From contig NZ_WFGV02000021.1 of assembly GCF_010095445.2 (NCBI RefSeq), positions 31,740-95,739 on the forward strand: 64,000 nucleotides of DNA. Reading direction: 5' to 3'. The stretch comes from Pseudomonas sp. TNT3 (GTDB lineage Bacteria > Pseudomonadota > Gammaproteobacteria > Pseudomonadales > Pseudomonadaceae). The notes beneath the pieces are model-generated. The model did no database searches and was not told the origin of the DNA. It saw only the letters and a program-made list of their open reading frames with translations. Both the position numbers and the translations under genes were made by a program. Below are positions 16,664 through 24,752 of the stretch, one piece after another (within the stretch, counting starts at the first letter, position 1; each line of letters begins with the position of its first letter).

Positions 16664-18487
16664 ATGAACATTGCTATCGAATCACCTGTGCAAACGCCAA
16701 CTGAACAGCTCGCGGCGTGGGTCGAAAAGCTCGGCCAGCGCCTCGCCCAACGTGATGTGGACGGCGCACTCGAACTGTTTGCCGACGAGTGTTACTGGCG
16801 CGACCTGCTGCTGTTCAGCTGGAACCTGGTGACCCTGGAAGGCAAGCCTGCCCTGCGCGACATGCTTGAAACACGCCTCGACCAGACTCGCCCTCAAGGG
16901 TGGAAAGTGGAAGGTGAGGCGACGCTGAAAGACGGCGTGCTCGAAGGCTGGATCAGCCTGGAGACCGACGCGGCGCGAGGCAAAGGTTACGTGCGTCTGA
17001 AAGAAGGCCTGTGCTGGACGCTGCTGACCACCATGCGCGAGCTCAAAGGCTTTGAAGAACCCAGCGGCCGCCGTCGTCCGATGGGGGCCAATCATGGTCA
17101 CGCCCATGCCGACAAGCGCAACTGGCTGGAGCGCCGACGGGATGAAGAAGCGTCGCTGGGCATCACCACCCAACCCTATTGCCTGATCGTCGGCGGTGGC
17201 CAAGGCGGGCTGGGCCTCGCTGCGCGGCTCAAGCGAATGGGCGTGCCCACCCTGATCGTCGACAAGGCTGAGCGTCCCGGCGATCAGTGGCGCGGTCGCT
17301 ACAAGTCGCTGTGCCTGCACGACCCGGTCTGGTATGACCACATGCCTTACCTGCCCTTCCCCGATCACTGGCCCGTCTTCACCCCGAAAGACCAGATCGG
17401 TGACTGGCTGGAGATGTACACCAAAGTCATGGAGCTCAATTTTTGGCCGCGTACGGAATGCGTAAGCGCCAGCTTTGATAACCACAGCGGCACCTGGAAA
17501 GTAGAAGTGCTGCGCGATGGCGAGCCCGTCACCTTGCAGCCGACCCAGTTGATCCTCGCCACCGGCATGTCCGGCGTGCCCAACATCCCTGCGTATCCGG
17601 GTGCCGAGGTTTTCGAGGGTCAGCAACATCACTCCAGTCGCCATCCTGGTGGAGACGCCTGGCGTGGCAAGCGTGCGGTGGTCATCGGTGCGAACAATTC
17701 GGCTCACGACATCTGTGCCGACCTGGTGGAGAACGGCGCCGAGGTGACCATGGTGCAACGTTCGAGCACCCACATCGTGCGCTCCGACAGTTTGATGGAC
17801 CTCGTCTTCGGCGGGCTCTACTCAGAAGATGCCTTGGAGACGGGGTTGACCACGGACAAGGCCGATATGCTGTTCGCATCGATCCCGTACAAGGTCATGC
17901 CGAGCTTTCATCAACCGGTCTTTGACGCCATCAAGGAGCGCGACAAGGTGTTCTACGAGCGTCTGGCCAAGGCCGGGTTCATGCTCGACTTCGGTGACGA
18001 CGATTCGGGGCTTTTCATGAAGTACGTACGCCGCGGATCGGGTTATTACATCGACGTCGGCGCTTCAGAACTGATCGCTAACGGCACAATCAAGCTCAAG
18101 AGCGCGCGAGGCCTGGGTGTCGAACGCATCGAAAAAGACGCCGTCCTGCTCAACGATGGCAGCCGACTGCCGGCTGATCTGATCGTCTACGCCACCGGCT
18201 ACGGTTCCATGAATGGTTGGGCGGCGAAGCTGATTTCCCAGGAAGTCGCTGACAAGGTTGGTCGCTGCTGGGGCCTGGGTTCGGGAACCACGAACGATCC
18301 TGGCCCGTACGAGGGCGAATTGCGCAACATGTGGAAGCCGACACAGCAGGCAAACCTCTGGTTCCACGGTGGCAACCTGCATCAGTCACGGCATTACTCG
18401 CTGTACCTGGCGCTGCAGCTGAAAGCGCGCTTCGAAGGCATCGACACCGCCGTCTACAACCTTGCAGAGAGTCACCACAAGGGCTGA
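16664..18487 (+). CDS. Flavin monooxygenase with NTF2-like amino domain
   Basis: A 607-residue protein. Residues about 1-130 resemble a SnoaL/NTF2-like domain. From about 165 a flavin-containing monooxygenase core follows: FAD site LIVGGGQGGLGLAARL, then FEGQQHHSSRH, a variant of the FMO/Baeyer-Villiger fingerprint with His in place of the last aromatic, then the NADPH site VVIGANNSAHDI. GGGAGA precedes ATG 16664. It probably oxygenates a small organic substrate and is induced by the divergent AcoR-like activator. The substrate cannot be told from the sequence. Confidence 0.88.
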   Translation: MNIAIESPVQTPTEQLAAWVEKLGQRLAQRDVDGALELFADECYWRDLLLFSWNLVTLEGKPALRDMLETRLDQTRPQGWKVEGEATLKDGVLEGWISLETDAARGKGYVRLKEGLCWTLLTTMRELKGFEEPSGRRRPMGANHGHAHADKRNWLERRRDEEASLGITTQPYCLIVGGGQGGLGLAARLKRMGVPTLIVDKAERPGDQWRGRYKSLCLHDPVWYDHMPYLPFPDHWPVFTPKDQIGDWLEMYTKVMELNFWPRTECVSASFDNHSGTWKVEVLRDGEPVTLQPTQLILATGMSGVPNIPAYPGAEVFEGQQHHSSRHPGGDAWRGKRAVVIGANNSAHDICADLVENGAEVTMVQRSSTHIVRSDSLMDLVFGGLYSEDALETGLTTDKADMLFASIPYKVMPSFHQPVFDAIKERDKVFYERLAKAGFMLDFGDDDSGLFMKYVRRGSGYYIDVGASELIANGTIKLKSARGLGVERIEKDAVLLNDGSRLPADLIVYATGYGSMNGWAAKLISQEVADKVGRCWGLGSGTTNDPGPYEGELRNMWKPTQQANLWFHGGNLHQSRHYSLYLALQLKARFEGIDTAVYNLAESHHKG

Positions 18488-18494
18488 GCCCAAT

Positions 18495-18520
18495 GGCGCC
18501 CAGCCGTGTGGTTGGGCGCC
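18495..18520. terminator. Hairpin after flavin monooxygenase
   Basis: GGCGCCCA (18495-18502) pairs exactly with TGGGCGCC (18513-18520), eight bases after the monooxygenase stop and between converging genes. No T tract follows, so it may be only RNA-stabilising. Confidence 0.45.
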
Positions 18521-18542
18521 CCAAGACCTTCTCCACCGGGCC

Positions 18543-19745
18543 CTAACCGTTAAAGATGGTGTCCATACCGCTAAGCGAAGCTTCTCTGTGTTCGGGGCCA
18601 TTTGGCGCCAGTCGCAGGGTGTTACGCCCCAACCCCTTAGCCTCGTACAACGCCTCATCCGCCCGGGCAATCAGGCTGGCTGTCGTATCGTCTTCGTCTG
18701 GAATGACACAGCACACACCGATACTGATGCGCAGCGGGATGCTTGAATCACCATACTGCGCCGGTGCCTCCGCCAGAGAAGCGCGCAGCTCATTGAGGAC
18801 GGTCATGGCGCCTTCAGGGCTGGTGTCAGGCAGCAAAAGCAGAAACTCTTCGCCACCATAGCGCCCCATGCTGTCGGAATGACGCAGGCGCTGACTGAGA
18901 TGGTTAACGCAGTGGCAAATCACTTCATCACCGGCCAGGTGACCGTGCACATCATTAATCTGTTTGAAGTGATCGATATCGATCATGGCCACGGCCAGGT
19001 AAGCATTGTCGCGGCGTGAGCGTTCCAGCTCTGTGGAGAATTGCTCAAGGATGGCACGACGATTGAGAATGCCTGTCAACACATCCCGCAGTGCCAGATG
19101 CTTAAGCAAGGACTCACTGCGTTCTTTGGACAGCAGCACCAGCCCGAGAGAAATCATCATCGCGGTAAAAGTGCCGATGCTGACCGAGATGGTTTGCTTG
19201 AGGTTGCTGACGTCATAGCGCATCTCGGCAGCACCTCCGCCGAACACCGCCACCACCCGCATGCCCAAGCCAATCAGGCTGATACTCGCCCCGATGATCA
19301 ACAGCACACGTGCACGTCCCTGGGCCGGGATGTAGCGGCGAGTCCAGTAGATTATCAATGCACACTGCACCATCAACACAATCGTGGCAGCAAGCATTCG
19401 CGGTTCCAGGGTATCGATCAGACTGACCATCAACACCAGCATCAAGGCCGCCGGAGCGAATACCCGCCACCAGGAGACTGGCAACTCGACAATCCGGAAC
19501 ACGCTGGCCCCATAAAACGCCAGCGCCACCGCCAGCAGTGTGTTGGCAGCGCCATAGGTAAACCATAACGGCGCATGACCGTAGAAGGTGTAGCCCACAT
19601 AGGCCAAGGCATGCGCCAACAAACCGAAGCCAATGGTGAGCAAACCATCACGCTGGTTGAACTGTCCGACCAGAATCAGACAAAACGCCATGATCGTCGC
19701 CACTAACGCGACACAGGCAAACAGCGTGGGGGTATGGGCGATCAT
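18543..19745 (-). CDS. Membrane diguanylate cyclase
   Basis: A 400-residue inner-membrane protein. About six hydrophobic helices fill residues 5-205. A GGDEF domain follows (about 220-380), with the catalytic signature GRYGGEEF and, five residues before it, the product-inhibition site R-H-S-D. Both active and I-sites look intact, so it should make cyclic di-GMP and be feedback-inhibited. No EAL domain is present. The start at 19745 has a weak ribosome site. The membrane part probably senses a signal, of unknown nature. Confidence 0.92.
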   Translation of the reverse strand: MIAHTPTLFACVALVATIMAFCLILVGQFNQRDGLLTIGFGLLAHALAYVGYTFYGHAPLWFTYGAANTLLAVALAFYGASVFRIVELPVSWWRVFAPAALMLVLMVSLIDTLEPRMLAATIVLMVQCALIIYWTRRYIPAQGRARVLLIIGASISLIGLGMRVVAVFGGGAAEMRYDVSNLKQTISVSIGTFTAMMISLGLVLLSKERSESLLKHLALRDVLTGILNRRAILEQFSTELERSRRDNAYLAVAMIDIDHFKQINDVHGHLAGDEVICHCVNHLSQRLRHSDSMGRYGGEEFLLLLPDTSPEGAMTVLNELRASLAEAPAQYGDSSIPLRISIGVCCVIPDEDDTTASLIARADEALYEAKGLGRNTLRLAPNGPEHREASLSGMDTIFNG

Positions 19746-19887
19746 GACGTCTCACAGGGCGCAGGTGGAAGTAGCGCTGATCGCAAGTCTAGCTGAGCTG
19801 GCCGACAGCCAGTATTGATAAATCGGCATGCACTCTAAAAAACAACCTTCCCCGCCTCTCGCATGAAAGAGACAGCGACCCGCACAA

Positions 19888-20121
19888 TCAAGGCACGAGC
19901 AACGCTTCATGGACCTCGATTGAAGGAATGAACCCGTCAATACGCTGGCTAGCCAGCCAGCTTCTGGTTTTACTCACGTCGAAAATCTGTCCCTGCTCCA
20001 TCAGCGTCAAGATGAGCTCATCCGAAACCCGGTAGCGCCCGCAGTCGGGACAGTCTCTTTCTTCCCATGGGCCTGCGCATTGAATGCGCTGCGCAACACC
20101 TACACAGATAAGACAATTCAT
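19888..20121 (-). CDS. Small CxxC protein of unknown function
   Basis: A 77-residue protein. Two paired-cysteine motifs, CLIC near the start and CPDCGRY at about 24-30, suggest a small zinc-binding head, followed by a helical tail. AAGGTG sits at good spacing from ATG 20121; a second ATG two codons earlier is too close to it. No family is recognised with confidence. Confidence 0.6.
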   Translation of the reverse strand: MNCLICVGVAQRIQCAGPWEERDCPDCGRYRVSDELILTLMEQGQIFDVSKTRSWLASQRIDGFIPSIEVHEALLVP

Positions 20122-20322
20122 CTTCATCACCTTTTTTATAGAGGTACCCGACACTTCGTGTGTCGATTGCAACAGCCCACGAACCGACACCTGTCGGTTG
20201 CTCTGATGAAGCTCGTGTTTGATCGACTAAAAACAACGGATGAAGTTCGTTGCGCTGACGCTTTCAGTACAAACAGGTCGTATCCATGCGGCATGGGCAT
20301 GATTGTGCGGTGAACTCGATGC

Positions 20323-20580
20323 CTACGTCCCAGGGTGATAGTCCTCCCCCGCCACCGCTCGCAAATAAGCTTGATCGGCCTCCAGTCGCAAGTCCCGCCA
20401 CTCCTGCCAGCTAATCATGCGTTGCCTATCCATTTCGTCCGCCAAACGAAGTAATTCTTCATGGTAGGCGTCAGGACATTCCATGCGAAGGGCGCAGTTT
20501 TCCAGCGCGCGATGCCACGAACCCAGGGTGCGAAATTTTTGCTCCTGATGCGGTGTGAGCATGTTTTTAAATGAGTTCAT
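20323..20580 (-). CDS. Hypothetical protein, helical
   Basis: An 85-residue, largely charged and helical protein (for example PDAYHEELLRLADEMDRQRM and DLRLEADQAYLRAVAG). No signal peptide or membrane segment. The start at 20580 has only a weak ribosome site; an internal ATG at codon 7 is an alternative. Codon use is like the neighbours. Function unknown. Confidence 0.5.
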   Translation of the reverse strand: MNSFKNMLTPHQEQKFRTLGSWHRALENCALRMECPDAYHEELLRLADEMDRQRMISWQEWRDLRLEADQAYLRAVAGEDYHPGT

Positions 20581-20798
20581 GGCGTCGGGATTCCGCGGAT
20601 ATTTCTAGATGGAGATCAGGACCCCGGATTAGGTTCACAAGGGATGACCAGAGGTTCAAATCTTGCACAAAGAAGACGTTTGCTGATGACAAAAAACAGG
20701 AAAGGCCAAAAAACTCAGGCGCCTGCGATTACCCCGAAAACGTTTTGAATTTTTTTTGACGCACTCACTCTTTTGTCCATGAGCATAAGGAGGACCTC

Positions 20799-21053
20799 AT
20801 GAACACTGATCTTTTCGTCATTGAATACAAGCTCCACGGCGAGCCGAAGTCCTTCATCATCCGGACGAAGACGATGCGCAATGTGGACGCCTGGCATTGG
20901 GCGAGTTGTGATGCAGGGTTAGCGCCCATACCCAAACCGGGACGACCGCCGCTGAAGGTCGTGTCTAAACCCATGGCTGAAAAATATGGGGTGACTGACG
21001 TCAGGTGGCGCGCATCCGCGACGCTGGACTGGACGGAGGTTTCAACGTCATGA
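20799..21053 (+). CDS. Small conserved hypothetical protein (DUF6555-like)
   Basis: An 84-residue soluble protein with a very strong ribosome site (AAGGAGG) before ATG 20799. The start MNTDLFVIEYKLHGEPKSFI recalls small Pseudomonas proteins grouped as DUF6555; that assignment is from memory and not checked. No catalytic motif is seen. Confidence 0.6.
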   Translation: MNTDLFVIEYKLHGEPKSFIIRTKTMRNVDAWHWASCDAGLAPIPKPGRPPLKVVSKPMAEKYGVTDVRWRASATLDWTEVSTS

Positions 21054-21154
21054 GTGCGTACATAGCAAACGACATTGGTGGCCTGGACGGCAGCACTGGG
21101 GCAGTTCATTAGACTGCGCGTTACGTTGAGGCGAATCGACGGGATGCGTTCGCC

Positions 21155-22084
21155 TCAACCCAATGCCGTGTCCAGAAACATCATGACCCCGAACCCCAAC
21201 ATCAGTCCCAGCGTCGCATAGGTTTCGTGCCCGTTACGGTGCGTCTCGGGAATCACCTCATGGGAGACCACAAAGATCATTGCCCCCGCGGCGAGCCCTA
21301 ACGCAACGGGATAACCCAGCGCAAAACCTGAAGAAATGCCAAGGCCTACGACTGCGCCAAGCGGCTCCATCAATCCTGACGCGATAGCGATTAACGCGGC
21401 GCGCAGTGCGGAGATGCCGGTCACTCGCAACGCCAACGCAACAGCAAGGCCTTCCGGAATGTCCTGAATGGCAATCGCCGTGGTCAACGGCAAGCCCACC
21501 TTCATATCCCCATTGGCGAAACTGACCCCGATGGCCATGCCCTCGGGCAGGTTATGCAGCGTGATGGCCAGGACGAAAAGCCATACGCGATTGAAGCGCT
21601 GAGCGTCCGGGCCTTTGCGTCCGCTCTCCAGATGCTCGTGGGGGACAAACCGCTCCAATCCAATCATCAGTGCGACACCCAACCCCAATCCGGCCACTAC
21701 GACACACGCGGCCAACAGCTTGTTATCGCAAATAGCCCGGGCCGCTTCGATACCTGGAAGGATGAGTGAGAAGGAGCTCGCAGCCAGCATCATGCCGGCC
21801 GCAAAGCCCAGCATGGTGTCTTGAGTCCGTGCGGTGATATCACGCAGGACCACCGCTACCACGGCACCGAGTGCCGTTGCGCCAAAACCGGACAAGCCCC
21901 CCAGAACGGCGTAGTGCAGGTTGACCCGATTTGCCCCGGTAAAGGCGCTGTATCCGCTGATCAGCAATAGCACGCTGACGCCGACCAGCGTTGACCAGAA
22001 AACGATACCCATCCACCCGCCGCTTTTTTCCAGGTCAAACCCGGAGTTCCACGATGCTTTGTCAGGCGTTGATGGTTCAGACAT
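21155..22084 (-). CDS. ZIP-family metal transporter
   Basis: A 309-residue inner-membrane protein with about eight hydrophobic helices. The metal-binding helices IV and V are clear: ALTLHNLPEGMAIGVSF (His-Asn-x2-Pro-Glu-Gly) and IAIQDIPEGLAVALAL, the pattern of the GufA/ZupT branch, with DIPEG replacing one HN/E pair. TAGGAGG lies before ATG 22084. It follows a 53-codon ORF and, further up, a manganese catalase gene. Zinc and manganese are both plausible substrates; the neighbour favours manganese. Confidence 0.9.
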   Translation of the reverse strand: MSEPSTPDKASWNSGFDLEKSGGWMGIVFWSTLVGVSVLLLISGYSAFTGANRVNLHYAVLGGLSGFGATALGAVVAVVLRDITARTQDTMLGFAAGMMLAASSFSLILPGIEAARAICDNKLLAACVVVAGLGLGVALMIGLERFVPHEHLESGRKGPDAQRFNRVWLFVLAITLHNLPEGMAIGVSFANGDMKVGLPLTTAIAIQDIPEGLAVALALRVTGISALRAALIAIASGLMEPLGAVVGLGISSGFALGYPVALGLAAGAMIFVVSHEVIPETHRNGHETYATLGLMLGFGVMMFLDTALG

Positions 22085-22092
22085 GTGGCCTC

Positions 22093-22254
22093 CTACTTGC
22101 CATTGAAACGCTTGCGAGAACTGCTCGACGTCGCCGTCAGGATTTGCTTCGACAGGCGTTTGGCTTCTCGCTCAAAGGACATTGCCGTGCTGCTGAACAG
22201 CATGGCAAAACCCTCTGCCGAATCCGAAGAAACGCCCTTGGAATGCCCATTCAT
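22093..22254 (-). CDS. Unannotated 53-residue small ORF
   Basis: An ORF with a GAGGTG ribosome site seven or eight bases before ATG 22254, ending nine bases before the transporter ATG, its TAG overlapping the transporter's ribosome site. The product is polar, Ser-rich and basic near the end (SKQILTATSSSSRKRF), with a probable helix around FEREAKRLSKQI. No known family was recognised. The tight spacing supports translation coupled to the ZIP gene. Confidence 0.55.
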   Translation of the reverse strand: MNGHSKGVSSDSAEGFAMLFSSTAMSFEREAKRLSKQILTATSSSSRKRFNGK

Positions 22255-22275
22255 TTTCATTCACCTCGTTGTTTG

Positions 22276-22313
22276 AAAAACGCAAACACCGCACGCCTTC
22301 GTGGCGTGCGGTG
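22276..22313 (-). terminator. Rho-independent terminator after manganese catalase
   Basis: On the minus strand CACCGCACGCC and GGCGTGCGGTG form a perfect 11-bp stem with a five-base loop, followed by a T-rich tail. It lies just after the catalase stop and may let some transcription reach the small ORF and transporter. Confidence 0.75.
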
Positions 22314-22320
22314 CACTTCA

Positions 22321-23205
22321 TCACGCGTCTTCACGCCCTTGGGCACCTGCGCCCAGATCGGCCCCGGTGATGGGATTGCTTCCGGGATCAGAGATCGTTC
22401 GAGCTTTCATCGCCATCAGCAGTTCTTCATCTTCTGCGCTCAACTCGACACTGGCAGTGCCATCCCCACCGTCGACTGCGGCGGCTGGCTCTTCCACATA
22501 ATCCCAGTCATCACCTTCGTTCCATGGCCCACGCATGCTTTCAGCACCTTGGGACATGTTGAAATAGACGTTGGTGAATTCAGGCATGCCTGGCAGCTTG
22601 CCTTGGGGGAAGTTGGGCTTAATGGAGTGCAGGGCTTTTTCGAAGGACAGTTGGTGCGCGATTTCTCTGGTCATCAGAAACCCGAGCGCCTCTTTTACGC
22701 CTGGATCATCGGTGACGTTCATCAGCCGCTCGTAAACAATCTTGGCCCGTGCTTCGGCGGCAATATTGGAGCGCATGTCAGCGGTAGGCTCGCCAATGGT
22801 GTCAACGTAAGCGGCAGACCATGGCACCCCGGCGGAGTTGGTGAGCGGCGCGCCGGCGCCGTACAACAGGCTGGTGATGTGCGAGTCATTACCCGCACCA
22901 TTAATTGCGCGGTACAGCTCGCCTTCCTCTTCAACGCCTTCGGCCAATCGACCTTTGGCGCCCTTGTTGAGCATCACGATGATCGACCCGACGATCTCAA
23001 GATGACTGAGCTCTTCAGTAGCAATGTCCATCAGCAGATCCTTTCTGCCTGGATCATCCTCGGCCAACGCTTGGGTGAAGTACCTCGACGCAGCCGCCAG
23101 TTCACCCTGAGCCCCGCCAAACTGCTCGAGTAAAAGATTGGCCAACCCCGGGTTAGGTTGGGCCACGCGCACGGTGTATTGAAGTCGCTTGTTATGTAGG
23201 AACAT
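22321..23205 (-). CDS. Manganese (non-haem) catalase
   Basis: A 294-residue ferritin-like protein that removes hydrogen peroxide with a di-manganese centre. Ligand-bearing helices are visible: QGELAAASRYFTQAL, IATEELSHLEIVG, and the later AEARAKIVYERL and MTREIAHQLSFEKAL, giving the Glu and Glu-x2-His ligands of the family. GAGGAGA precedes ATG 23205. The acidic tail beyond about 225 is typical of the Bacillus YdbD/CotJC-like group. Placed upstream of a ZIP transporter, which may supply its metal. Confidence 0.93.
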   Translation of the reverse strand: MFLHNKRLQYTVRVAQPNPGLANLLLEQFGGAQGELAAASRYFTQALAEDDPGRKDLLMDIATEELSHLEIVGSIIVMLNKGAKGRLAEGVEEEGELYRAINGAGNDSHITSLLYGAGAPLTNSAGVPWSAAYVDTIGEPTADMRSNIAAEARAKIVYERLMNVTDDPGVKEALGFLMTREIAHQLSFEKALHSIKPNFPQGKLPGMPEFTNVYFNMSQGAESMRGPWNEGDDWDYVEEPAAAVDGGDGTASVELSAEDEELLMAMKARTISDPGSNPITGADLGAGAQGREDA

Positions 23206-23867
23206 GACGAATCTCCTCAGGCCTGAAAGGCGTCGATACTCACTCGGTGATTGACCGAATGCGGCGCCCACAGTCATCTGAAGGTGCTGCCCTTTCGAAA
23301 ATTTTATAAAGATCGGTAACTCGCGACAGACGGCATTTGCTATTGTCGTTCGGGCTGATTGACCCCCAGTCGTCGGCTATTGGGCCCCTGACTTAAAACT
23401 TTTACAGGCTCGTTCATCTCAACCGCTGTCTCGCCAAAATCCTTACGGGAAACCGGCCAGTTGATCAGCATTTTTTCGATAGGCAGACGCTTTCGCGCTG
23501 CGTGGAAATCGTCCGATGGCAGCGCAATCGTCGAGAAGCCCTACCTGCCCCTTGCGGCATCGCTGGACGACAGTCTGACTTTTTTGACCTCCGTTAAATT
23601 CCTCAGTTCGAACGTTACACACTCGGGCAATGAACTGCCAAACTCGAACTAAGAAGTCGCGCATGATGATTGAACGTCGTATCGCTATCTATTTAGTACA
23701 TTTTTAATTTGCAAACTATGCAGAGTGCTAGTTAAGAATTACTTGCATTGTAGAACAATTATTTTCCGAAGATTTTTTGAACCTTTTAAACAGCGTTTTG
23801 CCTGATCGTGCACAAGGGGCAACAGCACCTTTTTAATCCAGAACTTAAACCAATACGAACAGACAAC
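23206..23867. other. AT-rich intergenic region
   Basis: A 662-bp gap between divergent catalase and pagL genes. The last 190 bases are distinctly AT-rich compared with the rest of the window. Short frames on both strands lack ribosome sites and family signals. No operator was identified with confidence. Confidence 0.5.
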
Positions 23868-24380
23868 ATGAAAAAAATAGTGACTGCTGCACTGCTACTT
23901 TCCTGTGTGACATTGGGCGTACAGGCCGCTGAATTGTCAGGTGCCATTGGCGCAACCAGTCAAGGCGGCATGACGGCCAGAGCGGGCCTGGGTTTCGACT
24001 GGGATAAATCCTGGATGCAAAGTTCTACTGGCAAGTTAACCGGTTACTGGGACTTGGGTTACACCTACTGGGAATCGGGAGAGGAAGCTGGCGGCCGTCA
24101 CTCCTTGTCTTTCGCGCCGGTGTTTGTATACGAGTTCGGCCAGGGCAATATCAAACCGTTTATTGAAGCCGGTATAGGTGTCGCCCTGTTCTCCGGAACG
24201 AGTGCGGGTGATCAGCAGTTTGGATCTTCCTTCAACTTTGAAGATCGGCTCGGCGCAGGTTTGAAGATTGGCGATACACAGCGCGTCGGTGTAAGAGCCA
24301 TTCACTATTCCAATGCCGGTATTAAACAACCAAACGATGGTATTGAATCCTACTCGTTGTTTTACAGCCATTCGATTTAA
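23868..24380 (+). CDS. pagL: Lipid A 3-O-deacylase PagL
   Basis: A 170-residue outer-membrane beta-barrel enzyme that removes the 3-position acyl chain from lipid A. A signal peptide (MKKIVTAALLLSCVTLGVQA) precedes a barrel closely following P. aeruginosa PagL, with WDWD-like, TGYWDLGYTYWESG and FAPVFVYEFGQGNIKPFIEAGIG blocks. The catalytic His-x-Ser and Glu are all present in RAIHYSNAGIKQPNDGIESY. Upstream sequence is AT-rich. No PhoP-type direct repeat was recognised. Confidence 0.95.
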   Translation: MKKIVTAALLLSCVTLGVQAAELSGAIGATSQGGMTARAGLGFDWDKSWMQSSTGKLTGYWDLGYTYWESGEEAGGRHSLSFAPVFVYEFGQGNIKPFIEAGIGVALFSGTSAGDQQFGSSFNFEDRLGAGLKIGDTQRVGVRAIHYSNAGIKQPNDGIESYSLFYSHSI

Positions 24381-24387
24381 GTGACTC

Positions 24388-24530
24388 GTGGCGAGGTGAT
24401 TCATCCCCGTTCGGGCAGCAGTCGTTGAACCATCACACGCGGTGTATCTGATACACCTCAGTTGCAGGTTTTACGACTGCTTCGCAGCCGATCGGGGTGG
24501 TGCGGCATTCCGATAAATCCCCCTCGCCAC
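24388..24530. repeat. REP doublet (REPIN), degenerate
   Basis: GTGGCGAGG and an ATCCCCGTTCGG segment at the left are matched by inverted copies ending CCTCGCCAC at the right. This is the same unit seen at 49110-49208. It fills most of the 372-bp gap before glgX; nothing else was found there. Confidence 0.65.
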
Positions 24531-24752
24531 AGTGTTTGCTCACTCAATGCGTAAGCGCATAACGACGTCAATGCTCAAGACGAATTGCAACCCATGGATC
24601 GATAAGCCCGAAGGTCGCGATCCAGGAAGATGCCGCGTCGAGTACGCAGCACAAGCCCTGAAAATATCCTGAACTGTTACGCACCCCGAGCTTCTATGGT
24701 TAGACCGCGTTGGTCATTCATCCAACCTAATTCTTCTTCGGAGTGCTTGATC

